A stretch of 64,000 bases of DNA from Nothophaeocryptopus gaeumannii (GCA_031771865.1 JASISA010000023.1:496001-560000); one strand, 5' to 3'; positions 9,957-22,084 are shown, numbered from the stretch's first letter. Program-made: numbers and translations. Notes: generated by a model not told the origin, from the letters alone.

Positions 9957-12234
9957 ATGTCGGCCGGCGCGGCGACTGGTCTTGCAATCACCAATCCCTT
10001 GGTGAAATACAGAGCTCTGGTGGCAACAAAAGTCATTAGTCCTGATCCCGTATGTCGTACAATTCGGACATTATTGAAGATCGTGATTTCTGACAAGCAT
10101 TCAGGCACAACATAGACTGGCGATTCATTTGGGGAAGCTTTACGATCGGCTGAAGGACTACGAACCTGAGTTGGAATACTCACATCGACTTAACCAAATA
10201 TCTCGAGCCATTAGCAGACATCAACCCAGAAGGACTGCTAGAGACGATGGTGGCCCTACTACGAGAGAGAGTGCTTGGAGGAAATGGTTTGCAGGGAAAG
10301 AGAAAAGGGACACTCTTGCCCTTACCAAACTGCTGACCTCTCATGAGTCCGCTCTGCAGATGGACTCTCCCAAGGGCCTCATGCTGCACGGTGAAGTCGG
10401 GACTGGAAAGTCAATGCTGATTGATCTATTCGCCGACTGTTTACCCAATCGAAAAAAACGAAGAAGTCATTTCAACACCTTCATGTTGGAGACATTTGCG
10501 AAGTTGGAAATGCTACGAAACGACCGGACGCTACTAGAAGCCTCAGGCTTACCTTCGCAGCTTGCCTTTGCAGAAGACGACTACTCATTACTATGGCTTG
10601 CCAAAGATATGATTCAGACCAGTCCGATACTGTTCCTCGATGAGTTTCAGATGCCAGATCGAGTGGCATCGAAGATCCTAACGAACCTCATGACTGGATT
10701 CTTCCAGCTAGGCGGCGTCCTTGTCGCGACGTCAAATCGCATGCCAGAGGAGCTAGCGAAAGCAGCGGGTATCGGATACGCACCGCCACCTAGACAGCCA
10801 TCCTGGGGTTGGCAGCTAGGGTTTGGGCGGAGAGGTGCTACAGACAGCAAGTATGGCAACTACAACGAGTTCGCAGCCTTTCTTGACGTGTTAAAAGCGA
10901 GATGTGAGGTCTGGGAGATGGAAGGGGCGAGAGACTTCCGAAGAATAGAAAGCGGAAGCGTGGCGCCAGTCAAAGACATAGATATGGACGATGGCGATTC
11001 TGGATATGAGTCTGCATCTGCGGAACTTAACGAGGGCCCGTCAGAGCAGCAGCCTGCTGCTCAGATACCAACACATTTCCAGGTGGCTTCGCAGTCTCCT
11101 GAAAGCGAACAAGAGCTTGAGGCGTCGATCCGAGAGTCGCTGAATGGCCAATCGATCGGGACGACAGCCTGGTCTCCTGCTGTCATGACAGTCTACGGCC
11201 GCGTTATCAATATCCCGAGAGCCTTTGAAGGAGTGACTATGTGGACATTTGACGAGCTCTGCAGAGCTACGTATGGACCAGCAGACTACATCTCACTCGC
11301 ATCAAGCTACCACACCTTGATCTTGACAAACGTGCCAGTCCTAAATTGGCTCATGAAGAACGAAGCTCGTCGATTCATCACGCTCCTGGATGCCTTGTAC
11401 GAATGCCGATGCAAGCTCTTCATTAGTGCAGCTGCAGGACCTGATGACATCTTTTTTCCAGAAGAGCAAAAGAAACAAAAGGACGAAGAAGGCGACAGCG
11501 GAGACTCTGTCTATTCAGAAACCTTGTCAGAAGTCTATCAAGACGCCACAGCACCATTTCGACCCAACATCCTGACTCAAAATCCCAATTATGCCGAACC
11601 AGACAACGAACCAGACTATACCCACGCACGTCTCGCTGGTCTGCTCCGTGCCGACTCTCTTGAAGATGACTCACCTACGGGCAAAGGCAAGCCAGTCTCT
11701 CGTGGAGCTTTCGGTGGATCTGCGAGCAACCCTTTCGGCCGATCCTTCGGCAAAACAGACGCGGAGCTCGAACGCAAGCCTATCGATCCAGATGAGGTGC
11801 GCTACTCAGCCCGACCTGACTTCCAAAAGACCTCCGCATTCACGGGTGAAGACGAAAGATTTGCCTACAAGCGCGCCCAATCCCGATTATGGGAGATGTG
11901 CTCCGCTCGCTGGTGGGCAAGAGACGAGGCTGGATGGCACAGGCCGACTCCGCAGGAGATCAGGGCATGGGAGAGGGTTGGGATTGCAGAACCTGTGGAT
12001 ACAAGACCACTGAATGAGAGAACGGAGATCAGGATGGTTAATGAGAACGAAGACTCTTCAAGGCCAGAAGAGAGTTTCAAGAGGTATGACGGTGGACCAT
12101 TCAAACCGAAACTAGGGCCAGCGAGGAAAATTAGTTGGACCCATATTTGGGGCACGATCAAATGGGGCGCTGGGGCTGGATCTTGGGGACAGGGACCAGA
12201 GGGTCTGAAGGATAGAGGGAGTGAGAAGCGATGA
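9957..12234 (+). CDS. AFG1: AFG1-like mitochondrial AAA ATPase
   Basis: Two exons, 9957-10049 and 10105-12234. The 55-nt intron (GTATGT...TTCTGACAAG...CAG) is phase 0 and restores the family N-terminus (AQHRLAIHLGKLYDRL). The protein is 740 aa. Walker A is at about 127-134 (GEVGTGKS) and Walker B at about 203-211 (SPILFLDEF). The family block VYGRVINIPRAFEGV and the LYECRCKLFISA segment follow. AFG1/LACE1 proteins are AAA ATPases of the mitochondrial inner membrane that help remove or degrade excess respiratory-chain and other mitochondrial proteins. The protein is longer than yeast Afg1 (about 509 aa). The extra length is an acidic insert at about 315-375 and a charged C-terminal part, as in other filamentous ascomycetes. 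No classical presequence is obvious in the first 30 residues, so an unseen upstream exon is possible. Confidence 0.92.
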
Positions 12235-13406
12235 TATGCGTGAGCATCTATGACCGAGTGTCCATGCCGATTGTATATCGTTCGAATCGATGCTGGATGC
12301 TGCATCAACCCATGGCCACCGGCGAGTTCATGTCTGTCTCCTGGCACCGTGAACGTCAACAAAGGTCTGAAGCGATCCAGAAGCCCATTGCTCTCCGGTG
12401 CCTTTCTACCATCGCAACAAAGGGACCTCAGAGCGAGCAAACTGTCTGGCCAAATCCACAGGTGCCATGAGCGCTCTCATATAGGATATCGCACATTGCG
12501 CGGTCTTCTGGATCAGAACACCTTTACAAGCTCAAATTTACACCACATCATCTTGAGAACTACACAGAGGTCTCATCGATCTCACATGCGATCGCATACC
12601 CAAATTCCTTACCATAGTGTCAACATTCCGTCTTCGCAGCCAGTATATATGGATTAGGAACTTCAACTTCTACACGAATAATTTCCGGAGTCTCGAGCCA
12701 AGAGATATCGGGGCAGAGACTGGGCGAATAAAAGAAGAGAGACGAACATGGCCTACTATTGGCCGGCCTTCGTCACGGGGAAAAGACGCTATGCCTGGTG
12801 CTGCTTCGCTCCTTTCCGACCTGGCGACACGACGAGCGAAACTGTGTCAGGGAGGATATATGAGCGGCCCTACGGCCAGATGTTTTGCCTGAGACTTCAA
12901 CCACATCGATCAATCACACAAGGTGGTCGCACAGGACGAACTTGACCTGACACACCCTCAAGTCGCCCAGAGCCTCCTTGCGTACGAAGACTACCTTCAT
13001 ACTGGATTCGACCGCACGAAAGACTCACTACGTAGGTGTTACCTTCTATGCACGATATCGAATTGTCTGAATCGTTGACTCACAGTAACGGACAAGAGAA
13101 GTGCCGTCTCAGGTACGCAGATGCTACAGTATCAACAGCACTTCATGAGAAGAAAGCTCTCGGCAAATGCCGAAAGAAGCATCCCTGCAAGTCGAACGCC
13201 GGGTAAGTGAGTGAAGGACAGTGCAAAGCTCGGACCACCCCAGCCACATTTGCATGCTCTTCCTATTGTCGCGCCGTTTGCTATTGTACAGCGACTTCAC
13301 TTTTGCCAAGATTTGCAGGCCTACTGTCAGGTATAAGAGCCTTGCATTCCCACTTCGAAAGCTGACTTCTTTCCTCTTCAGCTTGAAGCAGAATCTGCAA
13401 ATCGAC
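12235..13406. other. No supported gene
   Basis: 3' flank of AFG1 and 5' flank of the broken F-box-like gene. Short frames on + only. At 13147-13202 a short coding-like piece beginning ATGAGAAGAAAG is followed by a GTAAGT donor, which may be a 5' exon of the next gene, but splicing it to the next frame gives a stop. Confidence 0.45.
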
Positions 13407-14043
13407 ATGCTGAACAACAGCCATCAAGCTATCCTCCGCGTCTTCCAAGAACAAGACTCCCACAGCAGAAGTCAAACACCTCAATCACAAACACCTCATC
13501 CTCTCAAATTGTCTTCCTTCAACGTTTTGTCTGCTGCCACCTCCACTGCCACCTACAGCCGGGCCGAGGATCGTCTCCACGCCGCTCGCGACTCCCGGGA
13601 GCACCTCACCTACCTCGATGTGCCTGTCAAGCCCAATGCCCAGCGAAAACGCTGTCAAGAACTTCTAGCCATGCACAAGAAGAACTTGTCGACCTATCAC
13701 GACCCCTGCGATCCAATCATCTCCACAAGTTCTTTGTCGGCCGACGCCTCATTGATGCAGTCAAGGTGCCAGCACCATTCGAAATTCGGAAGATGATCAA
13801 GATGCTCGAGGCGGCGGATCTGGAGCCCGAGTTTACTAAGTAAGTGCTTTCACCCTGCCAGTCGTCTCTGGTATTCAATCGCACACTGTACCACTAGAAG
13901 CTAATCCGGCATACAGATTCGATCAGCTACCAGCGGAGCTGAGGCTGGAAGTCTGTGGATTCTACCTCTTGGGTCTGTCTGAGCCCCCCACTCCCCAGGG
14001 GCGAGTTGTCTCTATACCTTCATCCTGTTGGAAACACAATTGA
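13407..14043 (+). pseudogene. F-box-like gene, frameshifted and truncated
   Basis: An ATG at 13407 opens MLNNSHQAILRVFQEQDS and runs through REHLTYLDVPVKPNAQRKR and HKKNLSTYHD. The protein-like frame then shifts between about 13695 and 13735, and the continuation HKFFVGRRLIDAVKVPAPFE lies one frame away. This leads through a good 78-nt intron (13839-13916, GTAAGT...ACAG) to KFDQLPAELRLEVCGFYL and stops at 14043, just after the F-box-like signature. The usual C-terminal half of this family is missing. One indel plus the early end point to a dead gene. The alternative is an unrecognised intron at the shift, but no donor/acceptor pair fits. It shares the order of a helical lead-in followed by FxxLPAELR with the gene at 7.1-8.1 kb, so the two look like members of one family. 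Confidence 0.6.
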
Positions 14044-14305
14044 ACAGACCGGTAAAGTAGAGACGGCGACGACTCTCAGGTCAAGCTGGCGAGCGCACTG
14101 AGAGTTGATGAACAAGTGAGCTGAAAGAGACATACGCAAGCCAGCTGTCGTACATAGGCCAAGAACATGATCATGAACATACCTCGAGTCTCTCCAGTGT
14201 TTTCCGAAGACCTTTGCTACTTGCTTCTAGACTAAGCGTTCGAAATCGTTACGCATTCGAGAAGGGGCAGAGAGGTGCGTTCCGCTACCTCAGCCGATTG
14301 ACTTG

Positions 14306-14529
14306 ACGAGACAAGCTTGTCCAGTGCTGCCGCATGAAACAATAGTATCTTTCAGTGTTCGTCTCTACTGCTTGTCACCAGTCGCACGCTGGGCGGGGCT
14401 CTGTCTTCGCCATCACATCGCAACAATCTCACTTCAACAATGTATCGCCAGCCGATGGTTGAGCAGCGCATTCGCCCACGCCAGCCGATCAACAGGACAG
14501 GCCTGTTCGAAGCTGCCGCATGAAACAGC
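14306..14529 (+). repeat. Imperfect direct repeat, two copies about 187 bp apart
   Basis: Copy one at about 14306-14342 and copy two at about 14493-14529 share the core GCTGCCGCATGAAACA, preceded by ACAAGCTTGTCCA versus ACAGGCCTGTTCGA. They differ mainly by transitions. Could be a decayed tandem duplication. Confidence 0.55.
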
Positions 14530-14558
14530 AGAAGGGTTGCTGCATGCCACGACGTTGA

Positions 14559-14561
<3 letters not shown>

Positions 14562-14589
<28 letters not shown>
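14562..14589 (+). repeat. (AG)n microsatellite
   Basis: An uninterrupted run of 14 AG units. Confidence 0.95.
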
Positions 14590-14591
<2 letters not shown>

Positions 14592-14840
14592 CCTCAGCCG
14601 CTTTAGCGGGTCTGAAAGTAGGAGTTCACTTGAGCACGTGAATTCGAGAATGGAATGGGCGAACGTCCAGAGTATCGAGTGTGTCCGGATGAGGTCGCCA
14701 GCTGCGATCGCCGGCTCCCAGGCCCACCGCCCGCTGCGGCGGCGGTAGTACTTCCATTGGCATCTACGTCTCGTGTCTAGTCCTACAGTACTCTATGCAT
14801 CTAGTAGCAGAAGGAACAACATTGCAGCTCAGACGAGAAT

Positions 14841-17800
14841 TTACAAGTACAGCGACTGAGCTGCAACAATATCTCTCCGCACCTTGGTCAGCGCAGTCTC
14901 GAACTTCTTGTTCAATTCCTCGTTGCCCATCACATTGGCCGCTTGCGCCATCTGGCGAAGCAGCTCTTCCAGTCTACGGAAAAGACGGATGAGGGAGCCT
15001 TCGTAGACGTCGGTCATTTTGCTACGAACAGTGTCAGTAATCGTATGCATATCAATGAGTGTTGATCATACCAAATCTGCGCAAAGCTAGCGCCATTGCA
15101 CCACGAGTAGACAACCTCCATGAGCTGATGCTTGAAAGTCTGCAGATACTCCTCTTCGTTAGTCAAGACCTTGCACTCCTGGCTAACTTTGGCGATTTGG
15201 CGGGCTTGGGCTTGAATTTCGCGGAAGGCCTTGGCAAGCTCATCTTTGAGTTGGGGCGCCTCGTCACTCTTCTCCTCGAAGATAAAGCAAGAGAGGGCAG
15301 CAGCACATTGCTCAGGTGTTAGCTCGTTGAAGAAACGGTTGAAGAGCAGCTCGCTCAGGACGAGCTCATCACCCGTGCTGATTTCACAGGCAACACGTGC
15401 TTTGAGCTGAACGAGATCGGCCTCGTTCACGAAGCCCAGGCGGCGCAACACGCGCTTGCGGTTCTTGAGCTCATCAAGCTGCAGCACAGAGAGTGCATCT
15501 GACATCTTCTTCTTGAGAGTTTTGATCTCATTACCCAATGCCACTTTGGCGGCGTACTGGTCGTAGAGAGTAGGAAGCTGCTCCGTCTTGTGCAGCAGAT
15601 GAGTAAGAAGCTTGTGCTCAAGAACCTCGATCTTTCGCAGGAGCTTTTTGAAGCTTTCGTCGTGGATTTGCATATTCTCGATGGGATCAAGCAGCGCTAT
15701 CCCGTCGGGAAACCTCCTAGAAACCTCTTCCAAGGATTTGCGAACCGTGTTGCGCTGATCCTGTGTCCGCAGGTCGTTTGGCAGGAAGATGCGGGTGGAC
15801 GCCACGCTGTCAATCGTACCGTTCATGACTGGCACGACCTCCATCTTACCCTTCTCGCCGGCCTTCGGTGGGCGAACACCAGGTGGTAGATCCTCCTTCA
15901 GTTGTCCAGGCTGAGGTGCCGCAGAGTCCACGGCGACTGTCAGCAGCACATCAACAACGACGGACTGGGAGGCCTGAATATCTTCCTCGTTCTGTCCACG
16001 GGTCGGCTTGACTTTCATGAAGTTGACAACAGCGCCCCACCCGAAGTCGTAGTCCTTGTACTTGATCTTCACAAGCCGGCCAGACTGTAGAAACTTCAGC
16101 AAGTACTGGGGGTGATTGATGACCTGCTTCATCTTCGATGTGTACTGATTAATGCTTTGTCGCAAGTCGTAGTATTCTTTGATCTCAGCCTCGTTCTCGA
16201 TGATCATGTCCGCACGCTTCTGCTCAAGCTCCATCAGCTGCTTCTCGATTCCAGAGACGGATGCAGCGTTCTGGAACTGGAAGAAGCAGCGCTCGAGCAT
16301 GAAGTCAGGGCTGATACCTTCGACTCGCAGAAGGTTCAGAATCATGTTGTACCCGAGGTGGAAGGCACTGTTGAGCTTATCCTGTTCACCACGAACAATC
16401 TCTTTGGCGACATTGGGCTCCATCTTTTCGTCAATCATCATAATCACAATACCTCGCTCATCCAGTCCTCTTCGGCCGGCTCGTCCAGACATCTGAATGA
16501 ACTCACTGGGTGTCACCCATCGTAGTGAGATGCCGTCAAACTTCCGCACGGACGTGAAGACAACTGTCTTGGCAGGCATGTTCAAGCCGATCGAGAAAGT
16601 CTCCGTCGCAAAGAGAACTTTGATGAGACCCTCCTGGAAGAGAATCTCGATGGTCTCTTTGAGGATGGGAAGAAGACCAGAATGATGGATGCCAATACCG
16701 CGACGAAGCAGAGGTAGCAAGTGCTGAATCTGAGGCAAATCCTTGTCCTCTTCTGAAAGCATTTCGATCGCGGAGTTGAAGACCTTCGACACCATTGCTT
16801 TCTCTGATTCGTCGTTGAAGGCAAGTTGGCTCATCTGCAGCGCATAGTTCTCACAATCTCGCTTTGAGAATGAGAAGACAATGACTGGGTTGTAATTTTT
16901 CATCATGATCATCTTCACGATTTTGTAGATGTCCGTTGGTCCATCCTTCTTGCCGCCTTTGTTCGTCTTTTTATCTTTGCCTTTCCCTTTTCGCTTAGCC
17001 ATTGGATCTGAGCCATCATCTCCAGCCTTCTCCGCTATGGTGGCCATAGCCTTGTTGAAGTTCTCTTCACGGAAGTTACCCTTCTCATCGACAATCAGGT
17101 GGATGCCGTCGGCGCCGGCAGGGAAGAAATAGTGCTGTAGGGGTGTCGGTCGGAAGTCGGTGTAGACGACGTGGCATGGCTGGTTATGTGTCTTCGTGAT
17201 CCATTCGGCGAATTGCATGGCGTTAGGAATCGTGGCAGATAGGAAGACGTATCGGACCTTGTCTGGTAACAGAATGATCGTCTCCTCCCACACCACACCT
17301 CTGGACTTGTCGCGCATGTAGTGTACCTCGTCGAAGACAACCCACGCTACCTCGCGCATGATCTCGCTGCCACGGTACAGCATAGATCGGAGAATCTCTG
17401 TTGTCATAACCAAGCAAGTTGCTGTTGGGTTGATGGTGACATCGCCAGTCATCAGACCAACATCGCCAAACTCGGCCTGAAACTCTCGATACTTTTGATT
17501 GCTCAGCGCCTTGATCGGGCTGGTATAGATAACCCTCTGGTTGTTCTTTAGGCACTGCGCGATCGCGTATTCTGCCACGACTGTTTTGCCTGCACTGGTG
17601 TGCGCAGACACCAGCACACTCTCGTTTCGCTCAATCGAGGCCACAGAGACTTCCTGGAAGGGGTCCAGCTTGAATGGCCACACGCGCGCTGGGTTTTCAG
17701 GGCGTTTGTGTTGTGAAAGCGGGACGTAATCGTAGTCTGGAGGCAGGGAGACCTGATGTCGAATTTGATGTGAGAGCACCACTGCCTGATCGTCCTTTTG

Positions 17801-18121
17801 TGCCTGCAGTCCGGCCGCGGCGGCGACCTCTCGCGACTGCTCAGTCTCGAATTCGTCGGCCACCACTGGCTCTGGCTCATCCTCTCGTCTTTGGCGCTTT
17901 TGGCCTCGCTCGTCGTCGGCGGAGGTATCGCCGTTTGTGTTTGCGAAGTCTTGCGATTCGACGCCTGTGTGATCATCCCCGATCGCATCTGTCATATGCG
18001 CATCGCCATTCTGACTTTTGATGTCCCCATTCAAACTTCTCTTCTTGTTCTTCTTTGCCTTGGTAGCATCGCCGCCTTTCGGCGCCTTCTCGTCGAAGAC
18101 ATCAAACAGATCGTCGTCCAT
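14841..18121 (-). CDS. MTR4: ATP-dependent RNA helicase Mtr4 (TRAMP/exosome cofactor)
   Basis: Exon 1 is 18121-15072 and exon 2 is 15021-14841. The 50-nt intron 15071-15022 (GTATGATC...TACTGACACT...GTAG) restores FAQICKMTDVYEGSLIRLF, the family C-terminus ending DIVAAQSLYL. Total 1076 aa, close to yeast Mtr4 (1073). Ski2-like motifs are all present: I at about 173-180 (AHTSAGKT), II at about 264-267 (DEVH), III SATIPNA, then FSIGLNMPAKT and VI QMSGRAGRRG, followed by the KOW/arch region and the C-terminal helical bundle. Mtr4 unwinds and feeds RNA to the nuclear exosome for rRNA processing and decay of aberrant transcripts. The ATG at 18121 (MDDDLFDVFDEKAPKG) matches family starts. An in-frame stretch upstream includes five His codons but has no ATG, so it is leader. 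Diverges from the membrane-protein gene at 18721. Confidence 0.96.
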
Positions 18122-18720
18122 GGTTTTCGCCCTCGATTCGTGGTGGTGGTGGTGGGCCAAGGGGCGCGCAATGTTTGTTTCAAGAAACAGAGCTCGAAAT
18201 GTTCAAGTTCTTAGAGACGATCGTGAGCCAAGCATTCAGCCGGGCCGTTCCTCGTTGCCTTGAGCGCCGTCACACCCACAGCTGTCAGCTGCCTCTCACT
18301 CTGCCTCCTCTTCCATCATCGCACCGACCGTTCGGCTCTCCATCTCAGCCACGCATTCTGCACCTAAAACGGGACACGACATGGACTCATGGAGCCGGAG
18401 GAAACATCAGGATTGTACTCTTATCCACATGAAGACTCAGCGCGGCATCCGCAGTGTTATCTCAGCCCGGAAAGCCAGTCGCTTCCTATGGCGGTGTTGA
18501 GTTCGGCGCTGGGTAAGCAATGGGCTGAGAACGTAAGTCGAAATTACATGAACGGTATGTAGACAGGTGCCAACGCACCTGGAGTTTGTCTGTTTCTCCG
18601 CTCTCTTCTTTGGGACAGTGAATCTTTTTTACGGAGGACATCTCTTTCGACGCCAGGGAACGTATTCGACACCGGGAAAACACTGCCTATCGACAGAACC
18701 GTTCATTCTCTTCATTTAAG
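18122..18720. promoter_or_regulatory. Divergent intergenic region between MTR4 and the membrane-protein gene
   Basis: About 600 bp separating two start codons that face away from each other, so both promoters must lie here. No specific element can be assigned with confidence. Confidence 0.6.
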
Positions 18721-19506
18721 ATGATCGCAGGACTTGTGGTGGGAATAATTACAGGCGTGCTGGCCGGTGCCGTATTGATTGCCCTTGGATTTACATACTA
18801 CATCCGGAGACGCCGAACACAACGACAACAACAACAGACTCAGATTCACTATCTATCAACACCAATTGTGGTCACCCCACCGATGACAGTACAATCGCCA
18901 CCGCCCTTTCTACGACGAATGACTTCGATGACGAAGGTCCCGCCCGCGCAAGAAACAAAATCACAGGCAGTACGTGCCTCTGTGGTAGCCAGCTCTCCTG
19001 TGCACTCCGACAATGCGTCCATCGTTTCTCCAATATCTCAGATGTCACCAGGCCGAATGTCTCCCATGAGCGGCAGCTGGAGAGCGCAAACTTTTCGAGA
19101 GCCTTCAATTCCGGACTGCCTTCTTCCAGGACTACAGTCGACACTGGCGCCGCCCGTAGGCCGCATGCCAAGCATGGCCTCTGATCGCGGAAGCGGAAGC
19201 AGAAGCAGCACAACACCCTTGAGGGTTCCAAGTTTTACTTCGGGCCGGACTACACCACTGTCACCAACAATGACAGTATCTGAGCTGTCGGCACCATCAA
19301 TATACCGATCATCATCGCTGGCAGGATCCACAGAATCCATCGAATCTGCCTTGCCCACTGAGACACCCGTTGTCCATACAGCCGCTTCCTTCGAATTCCG
19401 CAGACCCGACTCTGGTCGATACTCTGGACGATACTCTGTGATTGAGCTCGACGCCTCAGGAAATCCTAAGATGCCCGAGCGCCCCGAGACAGCCGTTATT
19501 CGTTAA
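18721..19506 (+). CDS. Single-pass membrane protein with long Ser/Pro-rich tail, uncharacterised
   Basis: ATG at 18721, no intron, 261 aa. A strong transmembrane helix occupies residues 2-26 (IAGLVVGIITGVLAGAVLIAL) and is followed at once by a basic RRRRTQRQQQQ stop-transfer stretch. The remaining 220 residues are disordered in composition (Ser, Pro, Thr, Met-rich, with SPISQMSPGRMSPMSGSW and several SP/TP sites) and end PERPETAVIR. The positive-inside rule places the tail in the cytosol. Many proline-directed and RxxS sites suggest phosphorylation, but no domain is recognised. The layout resembles fungal mid2/wsc-like sensors without their extracellular part, so a missing 5' exon coding for a signal peptide and ectodomain is a real alternative. 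Confidence 0.7.
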   Translation: MIAGLVVGIITGVLAGAVLIALGFTYYIRRRRTQRQQQQTQIHYLSTPIVVTPPMTVQSPPPFLRRMTSMTKVPPAQETKSQAVRASVVASSPVHSDNASIVSPISQMSPGRMSPMSGSWRAQTFREPSIPDCLLPGLQSTLAPPVGRMPSMASDRGSGSRSSTTPLRVPSFTSGRTTPLSPTMTVSELSAPSIYRSSSLAGSTESIESALPTETPVVHTAASFEFRRPDSGRYSGRYSVIELDASGNPKMPERPETAVIR

Positions 19507-20454
19507 TCATCCTTCCGTACATCCTTCAGTTACATAATCCAAGCATGCTTCATGACTTGACGACTTCATGATCTTTCAACTCGGTACACAGTATTAACAA
19601 CATCCTCATAATTTGAAAAAGCGCTCTAGCAGAGGACTCAGATTGGTGGAGCGGAAGGGCGAGCGAGCTCCTTGGTGGAATGGTGCTGAACACCGAGTGG
19701 CGCTGTGTTCAGAATGAGGGTCAGGAATGTCATTACTGTTGGCCGAAGCCGCCATCGTGGGGGCATACCAATTGGCTCGCAGACATCGGCCCTAGTAGTG
19801 ATACCCATTGGTGTACAAGCTCAAGCAGCATTCGAGCCTGAATAAAACAATCGATTGCTCTCCAGCTTCTCTCCTCCCGTCTGCAGCAGTCTCAGGCCAG
19901 CAAAGTAGAACAGTGTGAGTAGGCCGACGAGAGCTGCAAAGGCCGCAAAATTCTCCACTTGGAGATGCATGGTATCGTGCTGAAGGAACGCCGGTTTGAT
20001 CCTAATATCCACAGGGCTTGAGGCAGTCGGGGGCTTGGAAGGAAGACTTAAGAATCGAGTGGCTTCTTGGCTAGGCTTGACCTTTTAACAAACGCAGCTC
20101 TGAAGGACGAAAGATATGACGAAGCAAGCGACCGCAAGGCTGACGGAGAGTAGAGCTTGAGTAAACACTCCTTCAAATTGCTCCGAACACAGGTCCTTCT
20201 TAACTAGTTCTCCGCTGTCTCACGCTCCTGCACACTGCATATGTGTAGCTTGAGCTTAGCACCCACCTTTTCGTCCGCAATTTGCACCTGTGAAGCGAGA
20301 GGCTTGAGTTGGTTCGCAGCCTCGTCCCTGCAAGTGCATCATGTGCCTCTGACCACGCGGTCTCCGATGCTGCGTGCGAATTTTCGAGACGGCCGGCCCG
20401 GCGCGAGTCGTGAAGCATGGATGGAATGGGTGCCAGAGCCAATCAGGGCGTTGC
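19507..20454. other. Intergenic with one small minus-strand frame
   Basis: 3' flank of the 18721 gene and 5' flank of the 20455 gene. Apart from the small membrane-protein frame at 19821-19970, no coding sequence is supported. Confidence 0.5.
19821..19970 (-). CDS. Possible very small membrane protein
   Basis: ATG at 19970 opens 49 residues: a short polar start, one transmembrane helix (FAAFAALVGLLTLFYFAG) and a polar tail ending NRLFYSGSNAA. The same frame stays open upstream as protein-like sequence (SPVDIRIKPAFLQHDT) to about 20080 without an ATG, so a spliced upstream exon may exist. It resembles in size and layout the tiny subunits of ER or mitochondrial membrane complexes, but no family is recognised. 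Confidence 0.35.
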   Translation of the reverse strand: MHLQVENFAAFAALVGLLTLFYFAGLRLLQTGGEKLESNRLFYSGSNAA

Positions 20455-21721
20455 ATGTCTCTAGAGTACCTCGAATCGGCCGACGCCAGCTGGCAGTCCC
20501 TGGTTCTTGACCTGTCCAGAAGCAGCTACATTGACGACTTCACATCAATCAGGCTGAACCCGAAGGTGCGACTATCATCAAACAAGATGGTTTCGTGGCA
20601 GACGTGAGTAATTTGATTAAGTACAACGACGATCACATGTCAGCCGCTGACAAGACGTCCATACATGTAGCATCCAAACCTTCGGCCTCTTCTTCGGCCC
20701 CCTCATCCTCCCAAAAGCAATCGCCTACTACCGCTCAATACGCAACCGCCCAGCCTCTCAAATCCGACCTCTGGCAACAAAGACCTCATATGCCTTGGCT
20801 GTCCTCTTCCTCTCCGGCTGCATAGCCTTCCTCTCAACCCTCCCCCTATTCGCCACAGAGAATATATTCAAAATCACCCAATCCCGTCTACATACTTCCG
20901 GCGGCGTCCTCCTAACACGTCTCTCCGCTTTACGGCCTCTCACTGCACAAGATGAGGCCCTCCGCTCAATCTTCGACTCTGGCGGTATCGAAGCCCGCCT
21001 CCTCTACCTCCGCTATGGACCCTCTATCCTCCTCGGCGGCAACACCCTTTCTACCCCAGGCCACATTGACGCCGGAAGAAATTATCTCCTCTACGCCCTC
21101 CCCTCAATCCTCTCCCCTCATCTCGCGCACCTCTTCGCGCTGGGAATCACGACTTCAGGTCTGCTTTCCGGGAAAGAGGGATCGAGATGGCGGACTATAG
21201 CGATCCTCTCAGGCTTGGCACTAGCCATCTGGGAGGTTTACTATATCGCAAATTATGACTCTACCCCGAACTTGAGGTCCACGAGAAGTAACGACATTGA
21301 CTACCTCTTCTGGAAAATCCCTGTCGTCCGCGGATTAGCCATCGCGACTGTGGATGCTCTTCTCGGTTTGGTCATTTGGCTGCAGGCCACCGGCCGCGCC
21401 TTTATAACCCCAGCTTCCGCATCAGAGCGGATTTTGGATCAGGCTCAGTTGCTTGAGAGTATTCTGGGCAAGGTACGAGGCTTAGGTGTTGTAAGGAACG
21501 CAACGGTGAGGGATACAAGCTTCAGGAGGAAAGTAGAAGATTACTGGGCGAAAGAAGGAGAGATAATGAAAGATGTCATGGAGCAGCCGGAAGTTCTGGA
21601 TGCGCAACGGAATGCTTTGCGCAGACTTGACACGACAAAGGTCGGCAGGGATGCAGAGCAGTTCGTCGACGGATTTCTGCTAAATCTGGGAACTGAGCTA
21701 CCTGCGAAGGGTCCTTCATGA
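20455..21721 (+). CDS. Multi-pass membrane protein, uncharacterised fungal family
   Basis: Two exons, 20455-20603 and 20671-21721. The 67-nt intron (GTGAGT...CCGCTGACAAG...TAG) joins VSWQT to IQTFGLFFGPLILPKAIAYY in frame. The product is 399 aa with about five hydrophobic segments: around the exon junction (IQTFGLFFGPLILPKA), YALAVLFLSGCIAFLSTLPL, YLLYALPSILSPHLAHLFAL, AILSGLALAIWEVYYIA, and IATVDALLGLVIWLQA. A soluble, helical C-terminal third ends GTELPAKGPS. No enzymatic motif is visible. Continuous hydrophobic patterning across the splice site strongly supports the gene model. Could be an organelle membrane protein, but location and role are unknown. Confidence 0.8.
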
Positions 21722-22084
21722 ATGTCAGTAGCCAAATCGATACCATGAGAATTTGAAGACAGTATGAGGACTTGATCATCATTGGAGAGAGTAGATTTCT
21801 TCATTTCCTTTCCCATCTAGCATCTAGTTATTCAGACTGGTTTCCGAAGCTAACATCGATCCACATCATGAGACGATGAGCGATGAGCGCTGAGCAAGAG
21901 GCCGTTGTTGATCCGCTGCGCACGTTTCCGAGCCGCAAAGCCAAAGGGCATAACGCACATGACTTCTTCCTTCCTTCCATCCTTCTTTCACACATTGTAT
22001 AATCGTAACATGTCACAGGGAGCGGAGCAGCATTACCTCCACCTTCAGAACCACTTAAGGCGAAGTCAGAGGCGCATCCTTCAC
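21722..22084. other. Convergent 3' intergenic region
   Basis: Lies between the 3' ends of two converging genes. It should contain both polyadenylation regions, and nothing else is seen. Confidence 0.6.

Larger units (their letters stand above)
14044..14840. other. No supported gene; contains repeats
   Basis: Follows the truncated F-box-like gene and precedes the MTR4 3' end. Holds an imperfect duplicated segment (about 14306-14342 and 14493-14529), an AG microsatellite, and a GC-rich stretch at 14725-14750. No coding frame is convincing. Confidence 0.5.

Noticed and set aside
18122..18160. In-frame N-terminal extension of MTR4 with a run of five His codons
   Set aside because: It begins at TTG, not ATG; the ATG at 18121 matches family starts.
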